From Bacillota bacterium (GTDB lineage Bacteria; Bacillota; Clostridia; Lachnospirales; Lachnospiraceae), in assembly GCA_023411225.1 (NCBI GenBank), contig JAEYPA010000149.1:1-34749 (forward strand): a stretch of DNA of 34,749 bases, written 5' to 3'. Positions 24,700-31,940 of this stretch are shown here, in pieces. Both the position numbers and the translations under genes were made by a program. The notes below the pieces were generated by a model, which worked only from the letters and a program-made list of their open reading frames with translations, was not told where the DNA came from and searched no databases. Numbering within the stretch: the stretch's first letter is position 1; each line of letters opens with the position of its first letter.

Positions 24700-24751
24700 G
24701 ATGATACACTAAAAACGACAGTGGGTAATGGCATTAAAAGGAGGAACTATT

Positions 24752-25543
24752 ATGAAATTAGGGTTTATAGGTTGTGGCAACATGGCAACTGCAATCATAA
24801 AAGGAATCATTGGCAATGGTAAAGTTGCTGCATCTGATATTTTGGCGTCTGATGCTATGGAAGCTACACTAAAAAAGGCAGAGGAAATGGGAATTACGAC
24901 TACTTTACATAATTGTGAGGTGGTGGAGAAATCAGATATTGTCTTTTTTGCAGTAAAGCCTCAGTATATAGGTGAGGTGATTGAAGAGATTAAAGATGTT
25001 ATGCCGGCTGATAAGCTGATTATCAGCATTGTGGCTGGTAAGACCATTGATTGGTATGAAAAACAGTTTGGAAAAGAAATTAAGCTAGTCCGTACCATGC
25101 CAAATACTCCTGTCTTAGTAGGGGCAGGCATGACTGCAGCTTGTAAAAATAAAAATGTAACAGAGGAAGAGCTAGGAAAAGCACAGCAATTGCTTCGCTG
25201 CTTTGGAAAGGTGCAAGTTGTTTCCGAAAACCTAATGGATGTTGTGGTATCTGTCAGTGGAAGTTCTCCAGCCTACGTATTTATGTTTATTGAGGCGATG
25301 GCTGATGCGGCAGTGGCTGATGGAATGCCAAGAGCTCAAGCTTATGAATTTGCTGCCCAAAGTGTAATGGGAAGTGCAAAGCTTATGCTTGAGACCAACT
25401 TACACCCAGGGGTATTAAAAGATATGGTTTGCAGCCCTGGTGGAACCACTATTGAAGCGGTTCGTGTGTTAGAAGAAAAGGGCATGAGAAGTGCTGTTAT
25501 AGAAGCCATGAAGGCATGTACCAAAAAATCGAAAGAATTGTAA
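24752..25543 (+). CDS. proC: Pyrroline-5-carboxylate reductase
   Basis: 263 residues from ATG 24752, with AAAGGAGG eight bases upstream. An N-terminal Rossmann fold, LGFIGCGNMATAIIKG, binds NAD(P)H; FFAVKPQYIGEV and VRTMPNTPVLVGAG follow. The C-terminal dimerisation and substrate domain has SVSGSSPAYVFMFIEAMADA and VCSPGGTTIEAVRVLE, which contain the conserved substrate-binding residues. It reduces pyrroline-5-carboxylate to proline, the last step of proline synthesis. It is the last gene of the operon and is followed by a strong terminator. Confidence 0.96.
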   Translation: MKLGFIGCGNMATAIIKGIIGNGKVAASDILASDAMEATLKKAEEMGITTTLHNCEVVEKSDIVFFAVKPQYIGEVIEEIKDVMPADKLIISIVAGKTIDWYEKQFGKEIKLVRTMPNTPVLVGAGMTAACKNKNVTEEELGKAQQLLRCFGKVQVVSENLMDVVVSVSGSSPAYVFMFIEAMADAAVADGMPRAQAYEFAAQSVMGSAKLMLETNLHPGVLKDMVCSPGGTTIEAVRVLEEKGMRSAVIEAMKACTKKSKEL

Positions 25544-25550
25544 AATAGTG

Positions 25551-25590
25551 AATGCGGGTATCCAAAGGATTACTCGCATTTTGTTTTTTT
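25551..25590 (+). terminator. Rho-independent terminator closing the relQ-proC operon
   Basis: The stem AATGCGGGTA (25551-25560) / TACTCGCATT (25571-25580), topped by TCC/GGA with a one-base bulge, is followed by TTTGTTTTTTT. Confidence 0.85.
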
Positions 25591-25610
25591 GTACTTTTTC
25601 TAAGAATTTC

Positions 25611-25639
25611 TTGACAGAGACAAAACTGTCGGATATAAT
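25611..25639 (+). promoter_or_regulatory. Consensus sigma-A promoter of the his operon, with internal inverted repeat
   Basis: TTGACA (25611-25616), a 17-base spacer and TATAAT (25634-25639): a perfect consensus. Between the boxes lies an inverted repeat GACAG (25613-25617) - 8 bases - CTGTC (25626-25630), placed where a repressor dimer would block RNA polymerase. The leader of about 65 bases is too short for a T-box, and no histidine-rich leader peptide is seen. Confidence 0.85.
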
Positions 25640-25711
25640 GTTTTAAAATTCAATTTAGTAGCATGGTAGCAAGTTGACGCTTTAAATCGCTAAACTAAGA
25701 AAGAGGTTATT

Positions 25712-26977
25712 ATGAGTATAGGTGAATACAAATTATCTGAGAAATCTGATACACATGGTTTATTACATACCCCAGAAGGTGTCAGAGATCTGTACAATTC
25801 AGAATGTAGAAGTAAGCATATTGTGGAGCAGAACATACATGAAATGCTAGAACTATATCATTTTCAGGATATTGAGACACCAACCTTTGAATATTTTGAT
25901 ATTTTTAATAAGGAAAGAGGAACGATTGCTTCTAAGGAAATGTACAAATTTTTCGATAAAGAAGGCAATACCTTAGTGCTTCGCCCAGACTTTACCCCTT
26001 CCATCGCCAGATGTGCGGCTAAGTATTTTAAGGAGGAAGAGCTTCCTATAAGACTTTGTTATAAGGGAAATACTTTTATTAATACTTCCCGCTATCAAGG
26101 AAAGCTTAAAGAGGTTACTCAGCTTGGAGCAGAGCTTATTAATGACAAAACAGCTGACGCGGACGCGGAAATGATTGCTCTTACTATTGAATGTTTGGAA
26201 AAGGCAGGACTAAAGGAGTTTCAATTGGAGATTGGTCATGCTGATTTCTTTAATGGGATAATTGAAGAAGCAAGGATGAGTGAAGAGGAATCCATGGAAC
26301 TAAAAAATCTGATTGAAAGTAAGAATTTGTTTGGAGTAGAGGAGCTAATTAAGAGCAAGAACCTTAATAAGACCTTAACAGAACTGATTCTAAAGATTCC
26401 AGAATTATTTGGGGATAAGGAAAACCTGGAGTTTGCAAAAGAACGTGTACAAAATGAACGCTCACTGAAAGCTCTTGACAGATTATGTAGCTTAAATGAA
26501 ATTCTGGAAATCTACGGGCTAGAAAAATACGTAAGCTTTGACCTTGGAATGTTAAGTAAATATAACTATTATACCGGTATTATTTACAGAGGTTATACCT
26601 ATGGAACTGGTGATGTGATAGTAACCGGAGGACGTTACGACAACCTGGTTGGTCAATTTGGCAAGGATGCTCCTGCTATCGGATTTGCTATTGTTATTGA
26701 TCAGCTTATGATTGCTTTAAATCGTCAAAAGGTGGAGCAGAAAGCAGAGGATGTCAGTACTATGATTGTATATGATATCAATGCCAGAAAGATGGCTATT
26801 CAACTGGGTAGGGAGCTTCGTAAGGCAGGTACAAAGGTAGAACTTGTAAGAAAATCCTCTAAACGTCAAGTAGAGGAATATATCGAATACGGGAAAAAGA
26901 ATAATATAAGCAGAATGCTGTATATTGAAGGCGAAGATGGAGTTACAGAAATGAACTTAGTGGGAGATGAATTATGA
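25712..26977 (+). CDS. hisZ: ATP phosphoribosyltransferase regulatory subunit HisZ
   Basis: 421 residues, resembling histidyl-tRNA synthetase (LHTPEGVRDLYNSE, LRPDFTPSIARCAAKY, YTYGTGDVIVTGGRYDNLVGQF) but joined directly to a short-form hisG. That is the diagnostic arrangement for HisZ, which lacks tRNA charging and gives histidine feedback control to HisG. The C-terminal anticodon-binding-like part (about 335-421) is retained in reduced form, somewhat longer than in the shortest HisZ proteins. Its stop overlaps the hisG start by ATGA. First gene of the operon; the SD is AGAGG. Confidence 0.92.
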   Translation: MSIGEYKLSEKSDTHGLLHTPEGVRDLYNSECRSKHIVEQNIHEMLELYHFQDIETPTFEYFDIFNKERGTIASKEMYKFFDKEGNTLVLRPDFTPSIARCAAKYFKEEELPIRLCYKGNTFINTSRYQGKLKEVTQLGAELINDKTADADAEMIALTIECLEKAGLKEFQLEIGHADFFNGIIEEARMSEEESMELKNLIESKNLFGVEELIKSKNLNKTLTELILKIPELFGDKENLEFAKERVQNERSLKALDRLCSLNEILEIYGLEKYVSFDLGMLSKYNYYTGIIYRGYTYGTGDVIVTGGRYDNLVGQFGKDAPAIGFAIVIDQLMIALNRQKVEQKAEDVSTMIVYDINARKMAIQLGRELRKAGTKVELVRKSSKRQVEEYIEYGKKNNISRMLYIEGEDGVTEMNLVGDEL

Positions 26978-27615
26978 AATATATCACGTTTGCATTAGCC
27001 AAAGGTCGATTGGCAAAGAACACGTTAGAAATATTAGAACGGATTGGGATCACCTGTGAAGAAATCAAAGATCCTACATCCAGAAAGCTTATTTTTGTCA
27101 ATGAGGAGCTTAAGCTTAAGTTCTTCTTAGCGAAGGCTACGGATGTGCCAACCTATGTGGAATATGGAGCAGCGGACATCGGTGTGGTAGGAAAAGATAC
27201 CATCTTAGAAGAAGGTCGTAAGATGTATGAAGTTATGGATTTAGGCCTTGGTAAATGTCGTATGTGTGTGGCCGGACCTAGTAGTGCAGCAGAACTTTTG
27301 CAGCACGGAGAATTGATTCGCGTTGCCACTAAGTACCCAAACATTGCAAAGGATTATTTCTATAACAAAAAGCATCAAACAGTTGAAATAATTAAATTAA
27401 ATGGTTCCATAGAGTTAGCACCAATTGTTGGTTTAAGTGAAGTAATAGTGGATATTGTTGAAACGGGTTCTACCTTAAAGGAAAATGGACTGGTAGTGTT
27501 GGAAGAAATCTGTCCTCTATCAGCTAGAGTGGTGGTAAATCAGGTCAGCATGAAGATGGAACATGAGAGAATTACAAAGATTATAGGGGATTTGAAAGAA
27601 ATCATTAATAAATAA
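26974..27615 (+). CDS. hisG: ATP phosphoribosyltransferase, short form
   Basis: 213 residues, the short HisG type that lacks the C-terminal regulatory ACT-like domain and therefore needs HisZ. Motifs: FALAKGRLAKNTLEIL, EYGAADIGVVGKDTILEEG, RVATKYPNIAKDYF, and the PRPP-binding stretch EVIVDIVETGSTLKENGL. It catalyses the first committed step of histidine synthesis, ATP + PRPP to phosphoribosyl-ATP. Translationally coupled to hisZ through the ATGA overlap. Confidence 0.97.
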   Translation: MKYITFALAKGRLAKNTLEILERIGITCEEIKDPTSRKLIFVNEELKLKFFLAKATDVPTYVEYGAADIGVVGKDTILEEGRKMYEVMDLGLGKCRMCVAGPSSAAELLQHGELIRVATKYPNIAKDYFYNKKHQTVEIIKLNGSIELAPIVGLSEVIVDIVETGSTLKENGLVVLEEICPLSARVVVNQVSMKMEHERITKIIGDLKEIINK

Positions 27616-27627
27616 GGAGGAGATAGT

Positions 27628-28926
27628 ATGAGAATCGTACAGATTACAGAAGAAACGAAAAAGAATCTTCTGGAAGATTTACTGAAAAGAAGTCCTAACA
27701 GCTACCCTAAGTATGAGGAAGTAGTTGCCGGCATAATAGAGGAAGTAAGGCTACATAGGGATGAAGCTATCTTTTCCTTTACAAAGCAATTTGATAAGGC
27801 GGAAATTAATGCAGAGAATATCTTAGTTACAGAGGAGGAAATAAAAGAGGCATATTCGCTAGTAGATCCTTCTCTTGTTGAGATTATTCGAAAAGCATTG
27901 GTAAACATAAAAGACTTTCATAGTAAGCAAAAACAATACAGCTGGTTTGATTCAAAGCCAGATGGAAGTATTCTTGGTCAAAAGGTAACTGCCTTACAGA
28001 GGGTAGGGGTATATGTACCAGGTGGAAAGGCTGTGTATCCATCCAGCGTGTTGATGAATGTAGTTCCTGCTGTAGTTGCCGGTGTGGAAGAGATTATTAT
28101 GACTACCCCACCAGATCAGTCGGGGAAGGTGTATCCAACCACTTTAGTTGCTGCTAAAGAAGCAGGTGTTCATAAGATTTACAAGGTGGGAGGCTCTCAG
28201 GCAATCGCAGCTATGGCGTATGGTACTCAGTCTATTCCAAAGGTAGATAAAATAGTAGGCCCAGGTAATATCTATGTTGCCTTGGCAAAGAAAGCAGTAT
28301 ATGGTCATGTTAGCATTGACTCCATTGCCGGTCCTAGTGAGATTCTTGTGTTGGCGGATGAAAGTGCCAATGCTAGATTTGTGGCGGCCGACTTATTATC
28401 TCAGGCGGAGCATGATGAATTGGCTAGTGCAATCCTAGTGACTACCAGTGAAAGTCTGGCAAATGAGGTATCGAAAGAGGTAGATAACTTTGTACAGAAG
28501 CTTTCAAGAAAAGCAATCTTAGAAAAATCCTTGGAGAATTACGGCTATATCCTTCTTGCAAAGGATATGGACGAAGCGATAGAAGTAACCAATGACATTG
28601 CTTCTGAGCACTTAGAAATTGTAACGACAGATCCATTTAACACCATGACTAAGATTAAGAATGCTGGAGCAATCTTCCTTGGTTCTTATAGTTCAGAGCC
28701 TTTAGGCGATTATTTTGCAGGACCAAATCATGTCCTTCCAACCAATGGTACTGCTAAGTTCTTCTCCCCATTAAGCGTAGATGATTTTGTCAAAAAATCC
28801 AGTATTATTAGTTATTCGAAGGAAGCCTTGGAACCTATCTATCAGGATATTGTAGCCTTCGCTAATGCTGAACAACTAACAGCCCATGCAAACTCGATTG
28901 CTGTAAGATTTGAGAATTGTAAATAA
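27628..28926 (+). CDS. hisD: Histidinol dehydrogenase
   Basis: 432 residues, full length. Conserved features: RVGVYVPGGKAVYPSSVLM, KVGGSQAIAAMAYGT, VDKIVGPGNIYVA, DSIAGPSEILVLAD, DLLSQAEHDELASAILVT with zinc and substrate ligands, ASEHLEIVT with the catalytic His, and AGPNHVLPTNGTAKF. A zinc enzyme oxidising histidinol to histidine in two NAD-dependent steps, the end of the pathway. AAGGAGGAG lies before the ATG, 12 bases after hisG. A 73-base gap to hisB is the largest gap within the operon. Confidence 0.97.
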   Translation: MRIVQITEETKKNLLEDLLKRSPNSYPKYEEVVAGIIEEVRLHRDEAIFSFTKQFDKAEINAENILVTEEEIKEAYSLVDPSLVEIIRKALVNIKDFHSKQKQYSWFDSKPDGSILGQKVTALQRVGVYVPGGKAVYPSSVLMNVVPAVVAGVEEIIMTTPPDQSGKVYPTTLVAAKEAGVHKIYKVGGSQAIAAMAYGTQSIPKVDKIVGPGNIYVALAKKAVYGHVSIDSIAGPSEILVLADESANARFVAADLLSQAEHDELASAILVTTSESLANEVSKEVDNFVQKLSRKAILEKSLENYGYILLAKDMDEAIEVTNDIASEHLEIVTTDPFNTMTKIKNAGAIFLGSYSSEPLGDYFAGPNHVLPTNGTAKFFSPLSVDDFVKKSSIISYSKEALEPIYQDIVAFANAEQLTAHANSIAVRFENCK

Positions 28927-28999
28927 AAAGTATTATTGTCTTTATATTTGACGAATTATTATATATAATAAAGAGAGAATTTAAAAGGGAAGTGAGTAA

Positions 29000-29587
29000 A
29001 TGAATCGAACCTCAAAAATAGAACGTAAGACAAAGGAAACGGATATTTTCGTATCTCTTAATTTGGATGGCAATGGTAAAACAAATATTGCTACAGGAAT
29101 CGGTTTTTTTGACCATATGTTAAATAGCTTTGCAAGGCATGGCTTTTTTGATTTAGATTGTCAAGTGAATGGAGATCTTCAGGTAGATTGTCATCACACG
29201 ATCGAGGATACAGGGATTGTAATAGGGCAGGCAATCAAAGAAGCTCTAGGTGATAAGATGGGTATTAAACGTTATGGTTCATTTATACTTCCTATGGATG
29301 AAACTCTTGTTTTATGTGCCATAGATTTATCTGGACGACCTTACTTTTCTTTTGATTTACCATTAACAGTAGACAAGGTGGGCGACATGGATACAGAAAT
29401 GGTAAGGGAATTTTTCTATGCGGTTACTTATTCTGCAGGCATGAATCTGCACATAAAGAAGATAGATGGAGGTAATAATCATCATATTATTGAGGCTGCA
29501 TTTAAGGCTTTCGCAAAATCATTAGATGAGGCAGTAACTAAAGATGATCGCATAAGTGATGTATTATCTACGAAAGGTGCGCTATAA
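29000..29587 (+). CDS. hisB: Imidazoleglycerol-phosphate dehydratase
   Basis: 195 residues, the monofunctional dehydratase without the HisN-type phosphatase domain of enterobacterial HisB. Motifs: GIGFFDHMLNSFARHG and DCHHTIEDTGIVIG (manganese-binding His/Glu), and the second-half repeat NLHIKKIDGGNNHHIIEAAFKAFAK in two parts (GGNNHHIIEA is the second metal motif). It dehydrates imidazole-glycerol phosphate. Histidinol-phosphate phosphatase must therefore be encoded elsewhere. The SD is AAGGGAAGTG. Confidence 0.96.
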   Translation: MNRTSKIERKTKETDIFVSLNLDGNGKTNIATGIGFFDHMLNSFARHGFFDLDCQVNGDLQVDCHHTIEDTGIVIGQAIKEALGDKMGIKRYGSFILPMDETLVLCAIDLSGRPYFSFDLPLTVDKVGDMDTEMVREFFYAVTYSAGMNLHIKKIDGGNNHHIIEAAFKAFAKSLDEAVTKDDRISDVLSTKGAL

Positions 29588-29601
29588 TTGGAGGGAACAT
29601 C

Positions 29602-30324
29602 ATGCTTATCTATCCAGTAATAGACATAAAAAATGGACAGTGTGTCCGTACTAAAAGAGGACATTATGACAATTTAGTTGTTTATTCACATTCCCCGGAG
29701 AAGGTTGCAAAGACCTGGGAGAATGAAGGTGCCAAATTTCTTCATATTATTGATTTAGATGGGGCTGCAGTTGGTCATTCGGTCAATGATGATGTGATAA
29801 GAGGAATCATACATAACATTGAGATACCAGTACAGGTAGGCGGTGGTATCCGTACGATTCAGGATATTGAACATACATTAGCTCTTGGAGCAAAAAAAGT
29901 GGTCATAGGCTCTAAAGCAGCTCAAAGTCCTGCATTTATCAAGGAAGCGGTGAACATCTTTGGGTCAGACCGACTTGTGATTTCAATAGATGCTAAGGAC
30001 AATATGGTTATGACTGATGCATGGGAGAAGGTTAGTATCTATAGTACGGTTTCTCTCGCAAAGAGGATGGAAGCTATTGGAATCACAACCATTGTATATA
30101 CAGATGTCAACCGAGATGGAATGCTTGAAGGTGCCAATATAGTTTTTGCTAAGGAGCTAATTGATGCAACTGGTTTAAATGTTATTGTATCTGGTGGAAC
30201 CGCATCTCTTAAGGATCTTGAGATGCTTCAGGACATAGGTGCCAAAGGTGTTATACTAGGTAAGGCTTTATATGAGCACAAAATTAATTTGAAAAATGCA
30301 ATTGAATTTTTTCAGAAGAGTTAG
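29602..30324 (+). CDS. hisA: ProFAR isomerase HisA
   Basis: 240 residues forming one TIM barrel of two half-barrels: LIYPVIDIKNGQCVRTKRG with catalytic Asp, PVQVGGGIRTIQDIE phosphate site, ISIDAKDNMV with the mid-barrel Asp, YTDVNRDGMLEG with the second catalytic Asp, and VIVSGGTASLKDL phosphate site. It opens the ribose of ProFAR to give PRFAR, the substrate of HisHF. GGAGGG lies eight bases before the start, and the gene begins 14 bases after hisB. Confidence 0.96.
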   Translation: MLIYPVIDIKNGQCVRTKRGHYDNLVVYSHSPEKVAKTWENEGAKFLHIIDLDGAAVGHSVNDDVIRGIIHNIEIPVQVGGGIRTIQDIEHTLALGAKKVVIGSKAAQSPAFIKEAVNIFGSDRLVISIDAKDNMVMTDAWEKVSIYSTVSLAKRMEAIGITTIVYTDVNRDGMLEGANIVFAKELIDATGLNVIVSGGTASLKDLEMLQDIGAKGVILGKALYEHKINLKNAIEFFQKS

Positions 30325-30334
30325 GAGAGTAACA

Positions 30335-31597
30335 ATGGATTATAAGAAGCTAATTCCTTTCATAAATGCGGAGAATGAGTTGGAGGAAAGTGTCCTTACA
30401 CAGGCAGAATTCTATGGGAGAAATGGAGCAGATGGATTATTTCTGTACAACTACTGTAAGGATGAACCTGGCAGGGAGCAATTTTTAAAGCTTGCTAAAC
30501 AGGTAGCAAACAGAGTAGATGTTCCGGTTATACTAGGGATATTTGTAAATCGATTTGAGGATGTGAAAAAAGCACTTTATACTGGTGCTAGTCAAGTCGT
30601 GATAAAAAAAGCACTTTTAGAGAATGATAAGAGTGTAAAGGAAGCTAGTGAACGATTCGGTCAGGATAAGCTGATTATTGAAGTGGAAGATTTTCATGAA
30701 ACTTTAAATCCTGAATTTAATCAGTGGAGGAAAGACATGGGAATCTGGGGTGTTCTAATCAAGCACCTTACACTGACAGAAGCTTTAACGGAAACTATTG
30801 CAAAGTTGACATTTCCAGTGCTGATTAGGGATAGTCTGACCAGAAATGATCTGTCTGATTTGTTGTTTATTTCTTCAGTCTATGGAGTGACTACCAACCA
30901 TTATATACAGACTAGCTTGTTAAAGGTAAAACATGAACTGAAAAAAAACGGCGTCAATATCAATACCTATGATTCTACTTTAAAATGGTCGGATTTTAAA
31001 TTAAATAGCGATGGTATGATTCCTGTTATTACCCAGCATTATCAGACCAGTGAAGTGCTTATGCTTGCTTATATGAATGAAGAAGCTTTTGAGAAGACCG
31101 TTGCTACAGGCATTATGACTTACTACAGTCGTAGTAGGAAGGAAATATGGATAAAAGGAGCAACTTCTGGGAATTATCAATATGTCATGACATTAACAAT
31201 CGATTGTGATAAAGATACAATACTTGCAAAAGTAGATCCAGCCGGACCTGCTTGTCACACTGGAAGCAACTCCTGTTTCTTCACTGATTTGGTGAAGAAG
31301 GAATATGAGGATTTAAATCCATTGACTGTATTACAGGACGTATACGACATTATTACAGACCGTAGAGAACATCCTAAAGAAGGATCCTATACAAATTATC
31401 TATTCGACAAGGGAATAGATAAGATTCTGAAAAAATGTGGTGAAGAAGCAACGGAGATTGTTATTGCCGCTAAAAATCCAGAATCAGAAGAATTAAAGTA
31501 CGAGATATCTGATTTTCTCTATCACATGATGGTTTTAATGGTTCAATGTGGTGTGGATTGGAAAGATATCGTAAGAGAGTTAGCACATAGACGATAG
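30335..31597 (+). CDS. hisIE: HisIE with an N-terminal degenerate HisF-like TIM-barrel domain
   Basis: 420 residues from ATG 30335 (TTAGGAGAG upstream; the open frame upstream overlaps hisA without an SD). About 1-210 is a TIM-barrel-like domain: GADGLFLYNY, VPVILGIFVNRFEDVKKAL and TGASQVVIKKALLEN follow HisF strand by strand. However, the N-terminal Asp is replaced (FINAEN where HisF reads LDVKDG), the GGGI phosphate loop reads GIFV and the late SGG loop reads IRDS, so it should be catalytically dead. About 216-325 is HisI cyclohydrolase (YYSRSRKEIWIKG, DCDKD, PACHTGSNSCFF with zinc and magnesium ligands). About 326-420 is HisE pyrophosphohydrolase (LFDKGIDKILKKCGEEATE). Together they convert PR-ATP to ProFAR. 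Ordinary HisIE is about 200-230 residues, so the extra domain doubles it. Confidence 0.9.
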   Translation: MDYKKLIPFINAENELEESVLTQAEFYGRNGADGLFLYNYCKDEPGREQFLKLAKQVANRVDVPVILGIFVNRFEDVKKALYTGASQVVIKKALLENDKSVKEASERFGQDKLIIEVEDFHETLNPEFNQWRKDMGIWGVLIKHLTLTEALTETIAKLTFPVLIRDSLTRNDLSDLLFISSVYGVTTNHYIQTSLLKVKHELKKNGVNINTYDSTLKWSDFKLNSDGMIPVITQHYQTSEVLMLAYMNEEAFEKTVATGIMTYYSRSRKEIWIKGATSGNYQYVMTLTIDCDKDTILAKVDPAGPACHTGSNSCFFTDLVKKEYEDLNPLTVLQDVYDIITDRREHPKEGSYTNYLFDKGIDKILKKCGEEATEIVIAAKNPESEELKYEISDFLYHMMVLMVQCGVDWKDIVRELAHRR

Positions 31598-31608
31598 GAG
31601 GAAAAATT

Positions 31609-31749
31609 ATGACAGAATTTTGGTTACATGTGGCTGATTATGGTGTGAAATATATTATTATGGCGCTTATTGCTGGCTGTGGAGTGTTTGTTGGAATTAC
31701 ACTACGCAAAAGGAAGGATAGAAAAAACACTGCTAAACAGGATGTTTAA
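31609..31749 (+). CDS. Small single-helix membrane protein
   Basis: A 46-residue ORF that begins MTEFWLHVADYGVKYII, has one membrane helix (about residues 14-31, IIMALIAGCGVFVGITL) and ends in a basic tail RKRKDRKNTAKQDV. A strong TAGGAGG lies eight bases before the ATG, 11 bases after the hisIE stop, and the operon terminator follows within 40 bases, so it looks translated as the last his-operon gene. The positive-inside pattern predicts a cytoplasmic C-terminus. Function unknown; no domain is recognised. It is likely to be missed by automatic calling because of its size. Confidence 0.7.
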   Translation: MTEFWLHVADYGVKYIIMALIAGCGVFVGITLRKRKDRKNTAKQDV

Positions 31750-31786
31750 CCAGTCTATGAAATGATAGATTTAAATGAATGAGTGG

Positions 31787-31815
31787 GCCATTGCAGAGTA
31801 AGCAGTGGCTTTTTT
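31787..31815 (+). terminator. Rho-independent terminator of the his operon
   Basis: The stem GCCATTGC (31787-31794) / GCAGTGGC (31802-31809) has one G-T wobble, a 7-base loop and then six Ts. Confidence 0.85.
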
Positions 31816-31875
31816 ATTGGATAAAAAATTCTGCAAAGCTTATTAAACTAGGGAAATCACATGGTTTGAGATTCA

Positions 31876-31904
31876 TTGACAAAGAGAAAAATAATCTTTA
31901 TAAT
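31876..31904 (+). promoter_or_regulatory. Consensus sigma-A promoter of alaS
   Basis: TTGACA (31876-31881), a 17-base spacer and TATAAT (31899-31904). The leader is only about 30 bases, which rules out a T-box even though many Firmicute synthetase genes have one. Confidence 0.85.
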
Positions 31905-31940
31905 AGGAAAATAGTATAAATTGCACAGGAGGCAACAAAA

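Noticed and set aside
25591..25711. T-box or histidine attenuator before hisZ
   Set aside because: The transcribed leader is only about 65 bases, with no specifier stem, no T-box sequence, no histidine-codon run and no terminator hairpin.
28927..28999. Internal promoter between hisD and hisB
   Set aside because: TTGACG (28948-28953) and TATAAT (28964-28969) are both present but only 10 bases apart, and no alternative -35 lies at 16-18 bases. The gap is probably just an AT-rich spacer.
31816..31940. T-box leader before alaS
   Set aside because: The consensus promoter at 31876-31904 leaves about 30 bases of leader, too short for a T-box.
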